DNA of 64,000 nt from Haladaptatus salinisoli (GCF_020614375.1 NZ_CP085327.1:1786823-1850822), one strand, 5' to 3'; positions 42,347-52,008 are shown, counted from the first letter of the stretch. Notes: generated by a model from the sequence alone, not told the origin. Numbers and translations: made by a program.

Positions 42347-43204
42347 ATGGGGGGAACGAACGAGTATCGAGTCGCGGTTGCAGCGGCACATCCGACCAAC
42401 GCCCCGCAGTTGACCCGCACCGCGGTCGACCTCGCGCGGGAGCGAGACGGCGAGGTGCTCGTGTTCAGCGTCGTCGTCACCGAACGCGAGTCGCCGTTCG
42501 CGCTGTTCACCGACGAGGTCATCATTCGTGAGTTCGGCGGCGAGCGACGGACGATCCTCGACCGAGTGGTCGAAACCGCCCGCGGGACCGTCCCCGTCCG
42601 CGGCCAGTTGCTCGTCTCCCACGACGTGGCGCGGGCGCTCACGGACGCCGTGGTCGAGTTCGACTGCGACGCGCTGGTCGTCGGGTGGCAAGAGCGCGAC
42701 CGTCCGAGCACGTTCGTCCTCGGAAGCAACGTCGACCGACTCGTCGCACGCGCTCCTTGCGACGTGCTCGTGGAGAAAATCGGCCCCGCGGACGGCGTCG
42801 ACTCGATTCTCGTCCCGGTCGCGGAGGGACCGCACGCGGAACTCGCGGCGGACGTGGCCCGCGCCATCGCGCTGGCGAACGACGCCCGCGTCCGCCTCCT
42901 TCGAGTCGCCGACGACGGACGCGACGAAGCGGAGCGCCTCCTCGCTCGCGTCGCGGCGCGGGTTCCCCCGGCGCGAGTCGAGACGGAGGTTAGAACCGGA
43001 GACGTCGAGGAAACGGTCGTCGCGGAAGCGTCGAAACACGACGTGACCGTCCTCGGTTCGACCCGACGGGGGATGCTCCGACGACAGCTCGTCGGCACCG
43101 TGCCGCAGACGGTGGGCGGGCGAGCGGACACCACCGTCATCATCACTCGCCGTAACGTCGGTTTCCGACCGCGATTGAATCGCCTGATTCGAGAGGCGCT
43201 GTGA
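42347..43204 (+). CDS. Tandem universal stress protein (UspA)
   Basis: A 285-residue protein with two UspA domains. The first (about 7-145) contains YRVAVAAAHPTNAPQLTRTA and ALVVGWQER...STFVLGSNVDRLVARAPCDV, and the second (about 150-268) SILVPVAEGPHAELAADVAR and VLGSTRRGMLRRQLVGTVPQ, the last resembling the nucleotide-binding G-x2-G-x9-G(S/T) pattern. It overlaps the start of the PiT phosphate transporter by 4 bases (GTGA), and UspA proteins are often attached to transporters, so it may modulate phosphate uptake. Confidence 0.9.
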   Translation: MGGTNEYRVAVAAAHPTNAPQLTRTAVDLARERDGEVLVFSVVVTERESPFALFTDEVIIREFGGERRTILDRVVETARGTVPVRGQLLVSHDVARALTDAVVEFDCDALVVGWQERDRPSTFVLGSNVDRLVARAPCDVLVEKIGPADGVDSILVPVAEGPHAELAADVARAIALANDARVRLLRVADDGRDEAERLLARVAARVPPARVETEVRTGDVEETVVAEASKHDVTVLGSTRRGMLRRQLVGTVPQTVGGRADTTVIITRRNVGFRPRLNRLIREAL

Positions 43205-44403
43205 CGACGGGAACCGTCGTCGTCGTCCTCGTCGCGGTGGTGGCGAGCCTCTTCATGGCGTGGGCGCTCGGCGCGTCGAGCAACTCGCCGCCGTTCGCCC
43301 CGGCGGTCGGCGCGAACGCGATTCCGACGATGCGCGCGGCCTTCTTCATCGGCGTGTTCGCCGCGCTCGGTGCCGTCGCGCAGGGCGGAAACATCTCCGA
43401 AACTATCGGCAGAGGTCTCATCGACGGCGTCGCGATAACGCCGCTCGGAGCCGCCGCGGGGCTGTTCACGTCGGCGCTATTCATCGCCATCGGCGTTTGG
43501 ACCGGCTATCCGATTCCCGCGGCGTTCGCCACGACCGGCGCGATAGTGGGCGTCGGACTGGCGCTCGGCGGCGACCCCGCGTGGGAAACCTACCGTCGTA
43601 TCGTCACCTTCTGGGTGTCGGTCCCGTTCGTCTCGGCGACCATCGCCTACACGACCGCCTCCCTCCTGCGAAGCGAGTCGATACCCGAAACGGTCGGCGT
43701 CCCGCTCCTCGGCGGATTGGTGGGGTTCGTGCTGGCGAACATCGACATCGCCGTCGTTCCCGGTTCGACCGGCCGACGAACGGTTGCGCGCTTCGCCTCG
43801 CGGCAAATTGGCGGCGCGCCGACGCTGTTCGGCACGTACGACGTGGTGATGGTGACTGTGAGTCTCGTCGTCGGAGCCGTCGTCTTCGTCGCGTTGCGGC
43901 GCGAGATGAGGCGGTCGATGGAAGCGGGCATCAAGCGATTTCTCGTCGGCCTCGGGGCCGTCGTCGCGTTCTCCAGCGGCGGGAGTCAGGTCGGCCTCGC
44001 CACCGGCCCGCTCGAACCGCTCTTCTCCGACCTCGGGGTTCCCGGCGTCGCGCTGCTCGTCTTGGGCGGCATCGGTATCCTCCTCGGCGCGTGGATGGGG
44101 TCGCCGCGCCTCCTGCAAGCGGTTTCGCGGGAGTACTCGCAACTCGGCGTGCGGCGGTCCATCGCCGCGTTGGTACCCGGATTTCTCATCGCGCAGGCGG
44201 CCATCGCGTTGGGTATCCCGATCTCGTTCAACAACATCATCATCTCCAGCGTCGTCGGAAGCGGTCTCGTCGTCGGGTCTGCGGGCGTGTCCGGCCGGAA
44301 GATAGCGGTCACGCTCGCGGCGTGGCTCGTCTCGCTCGTCGGCGCGGGAGCGACCGGCTACGGGACCTACAGCGTCCTGGCGGCGGTGACCGGTATCCGA
44401 TAA
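43201..44403 (+). CDS. PiT family phosphate transporter, copy 1
   Basis: Membrane permease of 400 residues (start GTG 43201) with about 10 helices in two inverted halves. The family motif is seen in FAPAVGANAIPTMRAAFFIG and again as GGSQVGLATGPL in the second half. It would take up inorganic phosphate with H+ or Na+. It is closely related to the copy at 55077 and more distantly to that at 48677. Coupled translation with the UspA protein upstream is visible from the 4-base overlap. Confidence 0.92.
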   Translation: MTTGTVVVVLVAVVASLFMAWALGASSNSPPFAPAVGANAIPTMRAAFFIGVFAALGAVAQGGNISETIGRGLIDGVAITPLGAAAGLFTSALFIAIGVWTGYPIPAAFATTGAIVGVGLALGGDPAWETYRRIVTFWVSVPFVSATIAYTTASLLRSESIPETVGVPLLGGLVGFVLANIDIAVVPGSTGRRTVARFASRQIGGAPTLFGTYDVVMVTVSLVVGAVVFVALRREMRRSMEAGIKRFLVGLGAVVAFSSGGSQVGLATGPLEPLFSDLGVPGVALLVLGGIGILLGAWMGSPRLLQAVSREYSQLGVRRSIAALVPGFLIAQAAIALGIPISFNNIIISSVVGSGLVVGSAGVSGRKIAVTLAAWLVSLVGAGATGYGTYSVLAAVTGIR

Positions 44404-44415
44404 CGGCGATCCGAA

Positions 44416-45417
44416 TCAGAGGGTCGCGAATCCGAGCAGACCGAGCAGTCCGGCGAGCAGGTCGCCGTAGCCGAGCGCCACGACCAATCCGACGAACATG
44501 GGGACGATGAACGGGATGCCGGGCGACACCCACACCTCGTCTTCGGTGACGAGCACCTCCAACCCCTCTCGCAGTTTCGCGGGCGTCGTCCCGTAGGCGT
44601 CGCGGTCGATGTCGGCCAGGAACCGAGCCGCGCCCCACGGGTCCTCGTAGCCGGACTCGCCCGTCGTTCGTCTCGTTTCGACCACCGTCCCGCCGTCGGT
44701 CACCGCTCCGCCGGTCACAGCGCCGTCGGTCGGCGGGTTCGGCTCTTTCGGCAGGGTCGCGGGGTCGCGCAGGTCGTGCGCTCGCTCGCGCAGGTCGCCG
44801 AGCGTGACGCCGCGCCACCGGAGGTACATCCGAATCGCGTCCAGGTCCGCGCCGCTTCGCGTGGTTCCCTCGGGAGTTTCGAGCAGTTTGCCGTGCGTTT
44901 TCGGAATCTCGTCCCACGGAACGACGCGCCCGACGAACATCGCCGACGAGAACCGCCCGGCGAGCAGATTCCGGACGAACAGCGCGGCGGGGTAGAGCGC
45001 CCCGACCAGCACCGTGTTCGTCAGAATCGTGAGCGAGAACACGCCGAGCACGGTCCGTTGAACGGGAAACACCCAGCCGCCGTGGTAGTACATCGGAAAG
45101 GTCGGGAACAACACCGCGACAACGAGGAACGCTTTCGCGTCCGCCCCGCCGAACGCCCGGAACCACCAGAACGCGAGAACGAGCGGCGCGACGAAGAGGA
45201 GGCTCACCGCGACCCGAAAGAGAAACCACCGCCGTTCGAGGGCCCCCGACTGCATCGCCGTCAGACCGTCCCACGCCAGCAGCGCGACCGCGAGCGCGGC
45301 CAACGGATACCACGTCCGGTTGTCCACCCGCCGCGTCTCGACGTCGCGCCACGCGGCCCAGCCGAAGACGGGAACGGCCAGCAGTCGCAGGAGGTCGGGA
45401 ATCGAAGCGTGCACCAC
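44416..45417 (-). CDS. pibD: Archaeal type IV prepilin peptidase
   Basis: Aspartic membrane protease of 333 residues that cleaves class III signal peptides of archaellins and adhesion pilins. The two catalytic aspartates are expected in GWAAWRDVETRRVDNRTWY (the D in RDVETRRV) near the N-terminus and in FGGADAKAFLVVAVLFP. About six hydrophobic helices are interrupted by a long hydrophilic region (about residues 165-290) rich in charged residues and threonine. That loop is larger than in compact family members and is typical of haloarchaeal PibD. Confidence 0.87.
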   Translation of the reverse strand: MVHASIPDLLRLLAVPVFGWAAWRDVETRRVDNRTWYPLAALAVALLAWDGLTAMQSGALERRWFLFRVAVSLLFVAPLVLAFWWFRAFGGADAKAFLVVAVLFPTFPMYYHGGWVFPVQRTVLGVFSLTILTNTVLVGALYPAALFVRNLLAGRFSSAMFVGRVVPWDEIPKTHGKLLETPEGTTRSGADLDAIRMYLRWRGVTLGDLRERAHDLRDPATLPKEPNPPTDGAVTGGAVTDGGTVVETRRTTGESGYEDPWGAARFLADIDRDAYGTTPAKLREGLEVLVTEDEVWVSPGIPFIVPMFVGLVVALGYGDLLAGLLGLLGFATL

Positions 45418-45484
45418 GCGGTAGCGCTCGGTCAGACATGTTAGGTGTTGCGGTCTTCGAAAAATGAAGGCGCGTCACCACCAA

Positions 45485-45515
45485 TTTATATCCGCTCGCT
45501 GCGAGCGTCGTAGCG
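45485..45515 (+). promoter_or_regulatory. TATA box of the 201-residue protein gene
   Basis: TTTATATCC at 45485-45493 lies about 28 bases before the ATG at 45516, consistent with a leaderless mRNA. Confidence 0.55.
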
Positions 45516-46121
45516 ATGAGCGACGATGCAGAAATCGTCAAACTTCGGGCGGCGGTCTTCATCCCGTCGGCGTGGCTCTCGCGCGCCAACGACGCCGACC
45601 GAACACTCGAGTTCCGCGGCGACGATCGGGAGTTCACGCCGCACGCCGTCAACACCGGAAGAAGCCGGGTCGAACAGGAAGCGGTCGTGGATTTCGCCCG
45701 CGAAACGCTGTCCGAGTTCGCCGACACCGGACGCTCGGTGGAACGAATCACCCGCCCCGACGGAACCGAGGAGCGCCGCGAGGGGAAGGCGTCCGCGGAC
45801 GGAATCTTCTGCACCGACCCCGAGTGGCACGATGGGGGCGTCGAGTTCGTGATACACGCCAGCGCGAGCAACCCGTTGGTTCCGCACCCCCACCCGGTCG
45901 ATTACCAGGTCGAACTCGCGGTGGACCGCGACGGCGGCGTCGAAGCGCGCGGCCGGCACGACGGGTTCCCGTGCTTCGAGTTCTACGCGCAGACCGACTT
46001 CGGCGAGTTCCGAACGCTGTACCGCCACGACTTTCGGGAGACCGGCGACTCGCTGTCGGCGCTGGCAGGGCCGATGGAGTACGAGTTCGAAGCGACCCTC
46101 CCGCTCGACCCGGCCGAGTGA
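45516..46121 (+). CDS. DUF3238-like protein
   Basis: A 201-residue soluble protein. The segments LRAAVFIPSAWLSR, FCTDPEWHDGGVEFVIHASA, NPLVPHPHPVDYQVELAVDR and GRHDGFPCFEFYAQTDFGEF are distinctive and resemble the DUF3238 family as I recall it, which I cannot verify here. No signal peptide or helix is seen. It lies 78 bases before the ABC transporter operon on the same strand but has its own TATA box. The function is unknown. Confidence 0.72.
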   Translation: MSDDAEIVKLRAAVFIPSAWLSRANDADRTLEFRGDDREFTPHAVNTGRSRVEQEAVVDFARETLSEFADTGRSVERITRPDGTEERREGKASADGIFCTDPEWHDGGVEFVIHASASNPLVPHPHPVDYQVELAVDRDGGVEARGRHDGFPCFEFYAQTDFGEFRTLYRHDFRETGDSLSALAGPMEYEFEATLPLDPAE

Positions 46122-46199
46122 CGCCGACGTTCGAAGCGGACCCGGTGTTTCGAACTCGAGAGTATTTCCCTCCGGTCGCCGTAGGATACGAGGAACTTC

Positions 46200-47282
46200 A
46201 TGACCGGACACGATTCGATAGCGCCGGAGCGGACTCGTTCGCGTTCGAACGGGTCGGCCGCCGAAACGGGAGTGGAGGACGAACCACCGTCGGCGATCGA
46301 AGCGGACGACCTGCGGGTGACCTACACCGACGGAACCCGCGCCGTCGACGGCGTCTCCCTGACGGTTCCGAAGGGCGAACTCTTCGGCTTCCTCGGCCCG
46401 AACGGAGCGGGCAAGACGACGACCATCAAGGTGTTGGCGACGCTGCTCCGCCCGACCGCGGGCGACGTGCGGGTGAACGGGTTCGACGTGGAGACCGACG
46501 CGCGGAGCGTTCGGGAGTCCATCGGCTACATGGCGCAGGAGACGAGCGTCGACCTCGAACTGACTGCCCGGGAGAACATCCGATTCGCGTGCGAGGCGTA
46601 CGGCGTTCCCCGGGACGAGCGGTCGAATCGAATCGACGAACTGCTCGACCTCGCCGATTTGGCGGACGTGGCCGACAAGCGAGCCGAGGATTTCTCCGGC
46701 GGGATGAAAAAGCGCCTCGACACGGCGACGGCCCTCGTCCACCGACCGCCCCTCGTCTTCCTCGACGAACCCACGACGGGGCTGGACCCGAAAGCCCGAA
46801 CCCGGCTGTGGGACTACTTCCGACGGATCAACGACGAGGGGACGACGATATTCCTCACCACCCAGTACCTGGAGGAAGCCGACCAGCTCTGCGACCGCAT
46901 CGCGGTCATCCTCGACGGAAAAATCGTCGCCGTGGGGTCGCCCGCGGAACTGAAGCGGCGCGTCGGCGGCGAAATCCTCGACGTCGAACTGGAGGACGAG
47001 GACGACCGCCGACGCGCCGTCGAAGTCGCCCGGGAGGCGGACGTCTTCGATTCGGACGCGGCGATAGAGGCCACCGACGACGGTTTCACCGTCACGGCCG
47101 CGTCGGCGCGAGCGAACGGCACCGACCTCCTCGTCGCGCTCCGCGACGCCGGGCTGACGGTCACCGGCTTCAACGTCAGAGCGCCCACGTTGGACGACGT
47201 CTTCCTCGCCATCACCGGCGAGCACGTCGAGGAGACGCGGGCGATGGACGAACCGGTCGCCGGACGGGGTGAACGGGGATGA
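46200..47282 (+). CDS. ABC transporter ATP-binding protein (DrrA-like)
   Basis: A 360-residue ATPase of the DrrA family of exporters. Walker A GPNGAGKTTTIKVLA, Q-loop GYMAQETSVD, signature FSGGMKKRLD, Walker B PLVFLDEPTTGLDPKAR, H-loop FLTTQYLEEADQL. The C-terminal extension (about residues 245-345) is the regulatory domain of this family. It overlaps the permease start by 4 bases (ATGA), so the pair forms one exporter, possibly for a drug, lipid or polysaccharide. The substrate is unknown. Confidence 0.95.
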   Translation: MTGHDSIAPERTRSRSNGSAAETGVEDEPPSAIEADDLRVTYTDGTRAVDGVSLTVPKGELFGFLGPNGAGKTTTIKVLATLLRPTAGDVRVNGFDVETDARSVRESIGYMAQETSVDLELTARENIRFACEAYGVPRDERSNRIDELLDLADLADVADKRAEDFSGGMKKRLDTATALVHRPPLVFLDEPTTGLDPKARTRLWDYFRRINDEGTTIFLTTQYLEEADQLCDRIAVILDGKIVAVGSPAELKRRVGGEILDVELEDEDDRRRAVEVAREADVFDSDAAIEATDDGFTVTAASARANGTDLLVALRDAGLTVTGFNVRAPTLDDVFLAITGEHVEETRAMDEPVAGRGERG

Positions 47283-48160
47283 GCGCGCCCTTCGACGCCG
47301 ACCCGTCGGACGCCCCCGTTCGACGGTCGAGTAACACGTTCCTCGGGGACGTCTGGGTGAACTTCAAGCGCTGGAACGTCAAAGCGATTCGAAACCCGTT
47401 CGTCCTCGTCGTCTCGCTCGTCCAGCCGATAATCTTCCTCGTGCTGTTCACCCAGGTGTTCGGGCAGGTCGCCACCGGTGCCGTCAACCGCGGCGGCGGC
47501 GCCGCCATCTCCTACGAAACCTACCTCGTTCCGGCCATCTGCATCCAGGTGTCGCTCGCCGCGGCGGCGACGTCGGGCGTCGGACTGGTGAACGACATCG
47601 AGAACGGGATGTTCGAGAAGGTGCTGGCGACGCCGATGAACCGTACCGCCGTTTTCGTCGGGAAGACCGCCGCCGAGGTGCTTCGCATCGGGGTGCAAAT
47701 CTCCATCATCATCGGCCTCGGCGTCCTGCTCGGCGCGGAGGTCGCGACCGGGGTCGTGGGCGCGGCGGGAATCGTCGCCGTCGGCGTCCTCTTTTCCCTC
47801 TGGTTCATCTCGCTGTCGAACTCGCTCGCGGTGCTGACCAGGGACCAAGAGTCGACCATCATCGGAGCGAACCTGCTCCAGTTTCCCCTCCTGTTCGTCT
47901 CGACCGCGTTCTTACCGCTGGCGGCGCTTCCGGAGTGGATTCGGACGGTCGCCGGATTCAACCCGATCACCTACGGCGTCGACGCCGCGCGGGCAATCAT
48001 GCTCGGCGCGGACGTGATGACCGTCGTTCAAGTCTCGCGGTTCGACGGACTGTGGAACGCGCTCGTCCCCGCTCTCGTCGTGCTCGTCGCGCTGGATTTG
48101 GTGCTCGGTTCCGTCGCCGTCTACTTGCTCCGGCGGGCGTCGAGTTCGAACGTACGATAA
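47279..48160 (+). CDS. ABC-2 type transporter permease (DrrB-like)
   Basis: A 293-residue membrane protein with six helices, partner of the ATPase upstream. The ABC-2 pattern is visible in NPFVLVVSLVQPIIFLVLFTQVFG, the EKVLATPMNRTAVFVGK cytoplasmic loop and LQFPLLFVSTAFLPLAALPEWIRTVA followed by NPITYGVDAAR. Overlapping start with the ATPase gene supports a single DrrAB-like efflux unit. Confidence 0.94.
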   Translation: MSAPFDADPSDAPVRRSSNTFLGDVWVNFKRWNVKAIRNPFVLVVSLVQPIIFLVLFTQVFGQVATGAVNRGGGAAISYETYLVPAICIQVSLAAAATSGVGLVNDIENGMFEKVLATPMNRTAVFVGKTAAEVLRIGVQISIIIGLGVLLGAEVATGVVGAAGIVAVGVLFSLWFISLSNSLAVLTRDQESTIIGANLLQFPLLFVSTAFLPLAALPEWIRTVAGFNPITYGVDAARAIMLGADVMTVVQVSRFDGLWNALVPALVVLVALDLVLGSVAVYLLRRASSSNVR

Positions 48161-48213
48161 AGAGCGTCGCAACCGTCTGCCGTTCGACGAAACCCCCGGA
48201 TATACTCGGGGCC

Positions 48214-48603
48214 TTAGATGACGCGGTTCTGCAGGTAGTCGAGGTGCTTCGCGTTGTAAACGATCTTCACCTCGTCGGTGGCCGCGCTGCCGATACAGGT
48301 CAGGCGCACCTGCTTCTCTTCGACCTCCTCGTCGCTGAGGATCTGCTGCATGTCCATGTCGATTTCGCCCTCGAAGAGGATGGCGGCGCAGTTCGCGCAG
48401 GCACCGGCGCGGCACGAGAAGGGCCAGTCGTAGCCCTGCGCCTCGGCGGCCTCGAGGATGTACTCGCCCTCGTTGACGTCGAGCGAGCCGTAATCCTCGT
48501 CGTCGAAGTCGGCGTCTGCGGCCTTGTCGAACAGGTCGTCGTCGTTCATATCCCAGCCCTGGTCGTCCAGCACTTCGTAGTTGAGGTATTCTACGGTAGG
48601 CAT
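48214..48603 (-). CDS. fdx: Halophilic [2Fe-2S] ferredoxin
   Basis: Plant-type ferredoxin of 129 residues with the halophile-specific acidic N-terminal insert ([20 protein letters not shown]). Cluster ligands are Cys64, Cys69 and Cys72 in [11 protein letters not shown] and Cys103 in RLTCIGSA. It is the main electron acceptor of haloarchaeal pyruvate and 2-oxoglutarate ferredoxin oxidoreductases. Single gene between two plus-strand operons; the start codon is ATG 48603. Confidence 0.97.
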   Translation of the reverse strand: MPTVEYLNYEVLDDQGWDMNDDDLFDKAADADFDDEDYGSLDVNEGEYILEAAEAQGYDWPFSCRAGACANCAAILFEGEIDMDMQQILSDEEVEEKQVRLTCIGSAATDEVKIVYNAKHLDYLQNRVI

Positions 48604-48676
48604 CAGCCGAGGCTTCGTCCGCGGGATGGTTAGTAGTTATTGTTTCGACCGGCAAGGAGTATAAACCGGAACGGGC

Positions 48677-49864
48677 TCAGGCGAGCGGGACGAGCGAGAA
48701 CAGGAGGTACGACGCGATGGCGGAGATGGAGGGCGTCAGTATCCAGAGGCCGACGACCCGCGCCGTCGTGGACGGGTCGAAAAGGTCGCTGGCTTGCAGC
48801 GTGTTCGGGTCCTCTTCGCCTATCTTCGCCACCTCCTCCTGCTCCGCGGTGAGCGCGTTGACCGACATCTCCGGTCGCTCTTCCTCGTCTTCGGCGCGCC
48901 CGCGAACCGCGGCGGCGGCGGCGTCGGAGATGCGCACCGTCCGGGTCGCTCGACCCCACCCGAGTCCGACGATGCACATCGTCGCGCTCACCGCGAGGCT
49001 GGCCGGAATGCCGATGGCGGAGAGGAAGGTGATGAGACTCGCGCTGACGACCTCGACGATGAGCGCCGCGAGTAGGGGCAGGTCGGTCAGGTCGTTACCC
49101 ACCGTATCGAGGGTTCGCCGGGCGATGGTGAACGCGCCCACCGCGATGGCCACTCCCGCGAGCAGGACGCCCTCACTCTCGCCGATCGCACCGCTTCCGA
49201 CGAGCGGTGCGACCGCGTTGGCGACGTTCGACGCGCCGGCCGAGAACGCCATGTAACAGCCGATACCGACCACGAGGACGGTGACGAAGAACTCCTTCGG
49301 CGTCGCGTTGGCGGAGACGGTCGGGTACGGTAGCGACCCGACGCGGTCGAACTCCACCAGCGGTCCCTCCGACTGTTCGAGTTGGAACCACACGTCGAGG
49401 TAGGGGTAGAGGTAGCGCCCGATGACGGCGCACATCCAGAAGGCGAGGACGGGCGCGATGAGCCACCACGAGATGATTTCGAACATCACCTGCTCGTGCA
49501 GGGTTCCGGTCGCCACGCCCAGTCCCGCTATCGCACCGACCGCGGTCATCGACGTGGACGCGGGTACGCCGAAGAGGTTCGAGATGAGCAGGGCCAAGCC
49601 GACGAAAAAGAGGACGCCGACGCTGGCGGCGAGGGTGAACTGCCCGCTCGGGACGATGTCCCCGCCCATCGTCTCGATGACGTTCCGCCCGACCGTCCAG
49701 CCGCCGAGGAGCGCGAACGCGGTCATCAACCCCGCTGCGCCGAGTTTCGACACGGTGCGACTGCCGACCGCTGGACCGAACGCGACGCCGGTCGAGGAGC
49801 CGCCGATGTTGAATCCGACGAACATCGCGACTGCGAGACCGACCACCAGCAAGACTTCGACCAT
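48677..49864 (-). CDS. PiT family phosphate transporter, copy 2
   Basis: A 395-residue permease with about ten helices. PiT signatures occur in FVGFNIGGSSTGVAFGPAVG near the N-terminus and CYMAFSAGASNVANAVAPLV in the second half. Near residues 325-365 a hydrophilic, Glu-rich segment (RAEDEEERPEMSVNALTAEQ) interrupts the last helices. It is clearly more distant from the copies at 43201 and 55077 than those are from each other. The start is ATG 49864 (MVEVLLVVG); it diverges from hisA. Confidence 0.9.
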   Translation of the reverse strand: MVEVLLVVGLAVAMFVGFNIGGSSTGVAFGPAVGSRTVSKLGAAGLMTAFALLGGWTVGRNVIETMGGDIVPSGQFTLAASVGVLFFVGLALLISNLFGVPASTSMTAVGAIAGLGVATGTLHEQVMFEIISWWLIAPVLAFWMCAVIGRYLYPYLDVWFQLEQSEGPLVEFDRVGSLPYPTVSANATPKEFFVTVLVVGIGCYMAFSAGASNVANAVAPLVGSGAIGESEGVLLAGVAIAVGAFTIARRTLDTVGNDLTDLPLLAALIVEVVSASLITFLSAIGIPASLAVSATMCIVGLGWGRATRTVRISDAAAAAVRGRAEDEEERPEMSVNALTAEQEEVAKIGEEDPNTLQASDLFDPSTTARVVGLWILTPSISAIASYLLFSLVPLA

Positions 49865-49940
49865 ATTCGTACATTCTCCTCCGCATCTTAAACGGTAACG
49901 ACTCGCTGGATTTACGCGCTCCCGAAACCCAATCGCGAGT

Positions 49941-50663
49941 ATGTTTCCGACGTTCGAAATCGTCCCGGCGGTCGACATGCAGGACGGCGAAGTCGTCCAA
50001 CTCGTGCAGGGCGAGAAAGGCACCGAGACGGCCTACGGCGACCCCGTCGAAGCGGCCGAAGAGTGGGTTGAACAGGGTGCGCGGACGCTCCACCTCGTGG
50101 ACCTGGACGGCGCGTTCGAGGGCGAACGAAAGAACGCCGACGCGGTCGAGTCGATTCTGGACGCGGTCGAAGTCGAGATCCAACTGGGCGGCGGTATCCG
50201 CACCGCAGAGGACGCCATCGACCTCCTCGAACGCGGGGTCGACCGCGTCATCCTCGGCACCGCCGCGATAGAGAATCCGGACATCGTCGCCGAGATAAGC
50301 GACGAACACCCCGACTCGGTGATGGTGAGCCTCGACGCGAAGGACGGCGACGTCCTCGTCTCCGGGTGGACGGAATCGACCGGCCTCGACCCGGCGGAGG
50401 CGGCGACGCGGTACGAAGAACTCGGCGCCGGCGCTATTCTGTTCACGGACGTCGACGTCGAAGGACGAATGGAGGGCGTCCGGGCGAATCCAGTCAGTCG
50501 AGTCGCCGAGGCCGTCGACATCCCCGTCGTGGCGAGCGGCGGGGTCGCAACCGTAGACGACGTCCGCTCGCTCCGAGAGACGGGTGCCGCCGCGGTGGTG
50601 GTCGGCAGCGCGCTCTACCGAGGGGCGTTCTCCCTGGCGGAGGCGCGGGAAGCTCTCGACTAA
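49941..50663 (+). CDS. hisA: Phosphoribosylformimino-AICAR-ribotide isomerase
   Basis: Fourth step of histidine synthesis: the Amadori rearrangement of ProFAR to PRFAR. The 240-residue (beta/alpha)8 barrel starts PAVDMQDGEVVQLVQGEKG with the catalytic Asp, has GGGIRTAEDAIDLL, VMVSLDAKDGDVLVSGW and a late FTDVDVEGRMEGV with the second catalytic Asp, and VVASGGVATVDDV. Adjacent to hisB (about 320 bases downstream, same strand), with a small opposite-strand gene between. Confidence 0.96.
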   Translation: MFPTFEIVPAVDMQDGEVVQLVQGEKGTETAYGDPVEAAEEWVEQGARTLHLVDLDGAFEGERKNADAVESILDAVEVEIQLGGGIRTAEDAIDLLERGVDRVILGTAAIENPDIVAEISDEHPDSVMVSLDAKDGDVLVSGWTESTGLDPAEAATRYEELGAGAILFTDVDVEGRMEGVRANPVSRVAEAVDIPVVASGGVATVDDVRSLRETGAAAVVVGSALYRGAFSLAEAREALD

Positions 50664-50836
50664 CGGGTCTGTCTGGCGAGCCGCCGGAACACGTCCTGCC
50701 CGGAGCCGAGCCGCGGCTCCGCGAACCAGTACGCGCCGGCCGCGGCCATCGGTGCGCCCAGAACGACGCCGGGAACCGTCCCGCACAGGAGCACTCCGAT
50801 GGCGACCATCAGCCCGCTCAACACGTCACGCTTCAT
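50660..50836 (-). CDS. 58-residue membrane protein between hisA and hisB
   Basis: A small gene on the minus strand: MKRDVLSGLMVAIGVLLCGT, then VPGVVLGAPMAAAGAYWFA and a basic tail ending RRLARQTR. Two hydrophobic stretches suggest a membrane hairpin. The stop overlaps that of hisA by 2 bases. Codon use fits the genome. The gene is divergent from hisB, and AT-rich DNA at 50840-50880 can serve both. The function is unknown. Confidence 0.68.
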   Translation of the reverse strand: MKRDVLSGLMVAIGVLLCGTVPGVVLGAPMAAAGAYWFAEPRLGSGQDVFRRLARQTR

Positions 50837-50985
50837 TACGGTTTGTATATTCGCGCGCGATACAGATATAATTACGTCAGACGTATGTCGGGCAATCCGA
50901 GTGATACGATACCTGACCGGTAGCCATTCCGACGGAGCGAGACAGCGAACGGAACCACCTTGTAGCTCCGGACGAATATCCGACC
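50837..50985. promoter_or_regulatory. Divergent promoter region of hisB and the 58-residue gene
   Basis: TATATTCGCGCGCG and CAGATATAATTACGTCAG at about 50846-50880 are AT-rich and can act as TATA elements for the minus-strand gene starting at 50836. hisB starts at 50986. No operator is recognisable. Confidence 0.4.
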
Positions 50986-51573
50986 ATGAGCGACCGAACC
51001 GCCGCCGTGACGCGCGAAACGGCGGAGACGAGCATCGAAGTGACCCTGGACGTGGACGGCGACGGCGACTCCACGGTCGAAACGGGCATCGGTTTCTTCG
51101 ACCACATGCTCGATAGCTTCGCGCGCCACGGCCTGTTCGACCTGACCGTGCGGGCCGACGGCGACCTGCACGTCGACGACCACCACACGGTCGAGGACGT
51201 GGCCATCACCCTCGGGCGGGCGTTCGACGAAGCCCTCGGCGACCGGCGAGCCATCCACCGATTCGCCGACCGAAGGGTTCCGCTGGACGAGGCGGTCGCC
51301 GACATCGTCGTGGACGTGAGCGGTCGTCCCCTCTTCGAGTTCGACGGCGAGTTCTCGCAGGGCAGGGTCGGCGACCTGACCAGCCACATGGCGAAACACT
51401 TCCTCCGTTCGCTGGCGATGAACGCCGGGTTGACGCTCCACGCGGGCGTTAGGGGTGAGAACGCGCACCACGAGATAGAGGCCCTGTTCAAGGGGTTGGC
51501 GCGCGCGTTGGACGACGCGACGATGATCGACGAACGGCGGAGCGACGTGGCGAGCACGAAAGAGTCGCTGTAA
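50986..51573 (+). CDS. hisB: Imidazoleglycerol-phosphate dehydratase
   Basis: Sixth step in histidine synthesis: dehydration of imidazole glycerol phosphate. The 195-residue protein has the duplicated metal motifs [45 protein letters not shown] and [17 protein letters not shown], with all Mn-binding His and Glu residues. It is a stand-alone dehydratase without a phosphatase domain, as in most archaea. Confidence 0.96.
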   Translation: MSDRTAAVTRETAETSIEVTLDVDGDGDSTVETGIGFFDHMLDSFARHGLFDLTVRADGDLHVDDHHTVEDVAITLGRAFDEALGDRRAIHRFADRRVPLDEAVADIVVDVSGRPLFEFDGEFSQGRVGDLTSHMAKHFLRSLAMNAGLTLHAGVRGENAHHEIEALFKGLARALDDATMIDERRSDVASTKESL

Positions 51574-52008
51574 CAGTCGCTGGTGCCGATTTCTCCGTTC
51601 ACCTCGTGCGCTCTGATTCGACACCGAGGACAGTCCGGACGGAACCGGCGTCTCGGACGCCGGAGCGTATCCGCGACCGAATGCTGGCGACGGTACGAGC
51701 CGCGACAAACTCGGCGGTGGGAACCCGCCGACGATTGCGCCCAAAGTACGAATTCGTCACTTACGCGGGGTTTACAGGCCGAAAACAGAAGCGCACGAAA
51801 ACACCCGTGTACGTTAGTACTCCCTCCGGCGTACGCGCTATCGTTAGTATCTATTCCATACTTGACAAACGTCGGGACCACAGCGAATTTGGAACTATCG
51901 TCGGTGTCTTACGCAGTACCTCCGCGATCGGATTGAAGAACGGGAGACCCAGAACAAACGGATTAGCGACCGCTGAGATAAATTCGTACGTGGTTGGGTA
52001 GCGGACTC
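51574..52008. other. Intergenic region without a supported gene
   Basis: About 435 bases after hisB, noticeably less G+C-rich in 51740-52000. Open frames of up to 131 codons exist on the plus strand but are strongly basic (many Arg and Thr), unlike haloarchaeal proteins. I see no tRNA, ORB-like motif or tandem repeat. Confidence 0.5.

Noticed and set aside
51606..52001. A 131-codon plus-strand frame after hisB.
   Set aside because: Strongly basic and Thr/Arg rich, unlike proteins of this genome, and no family motif.
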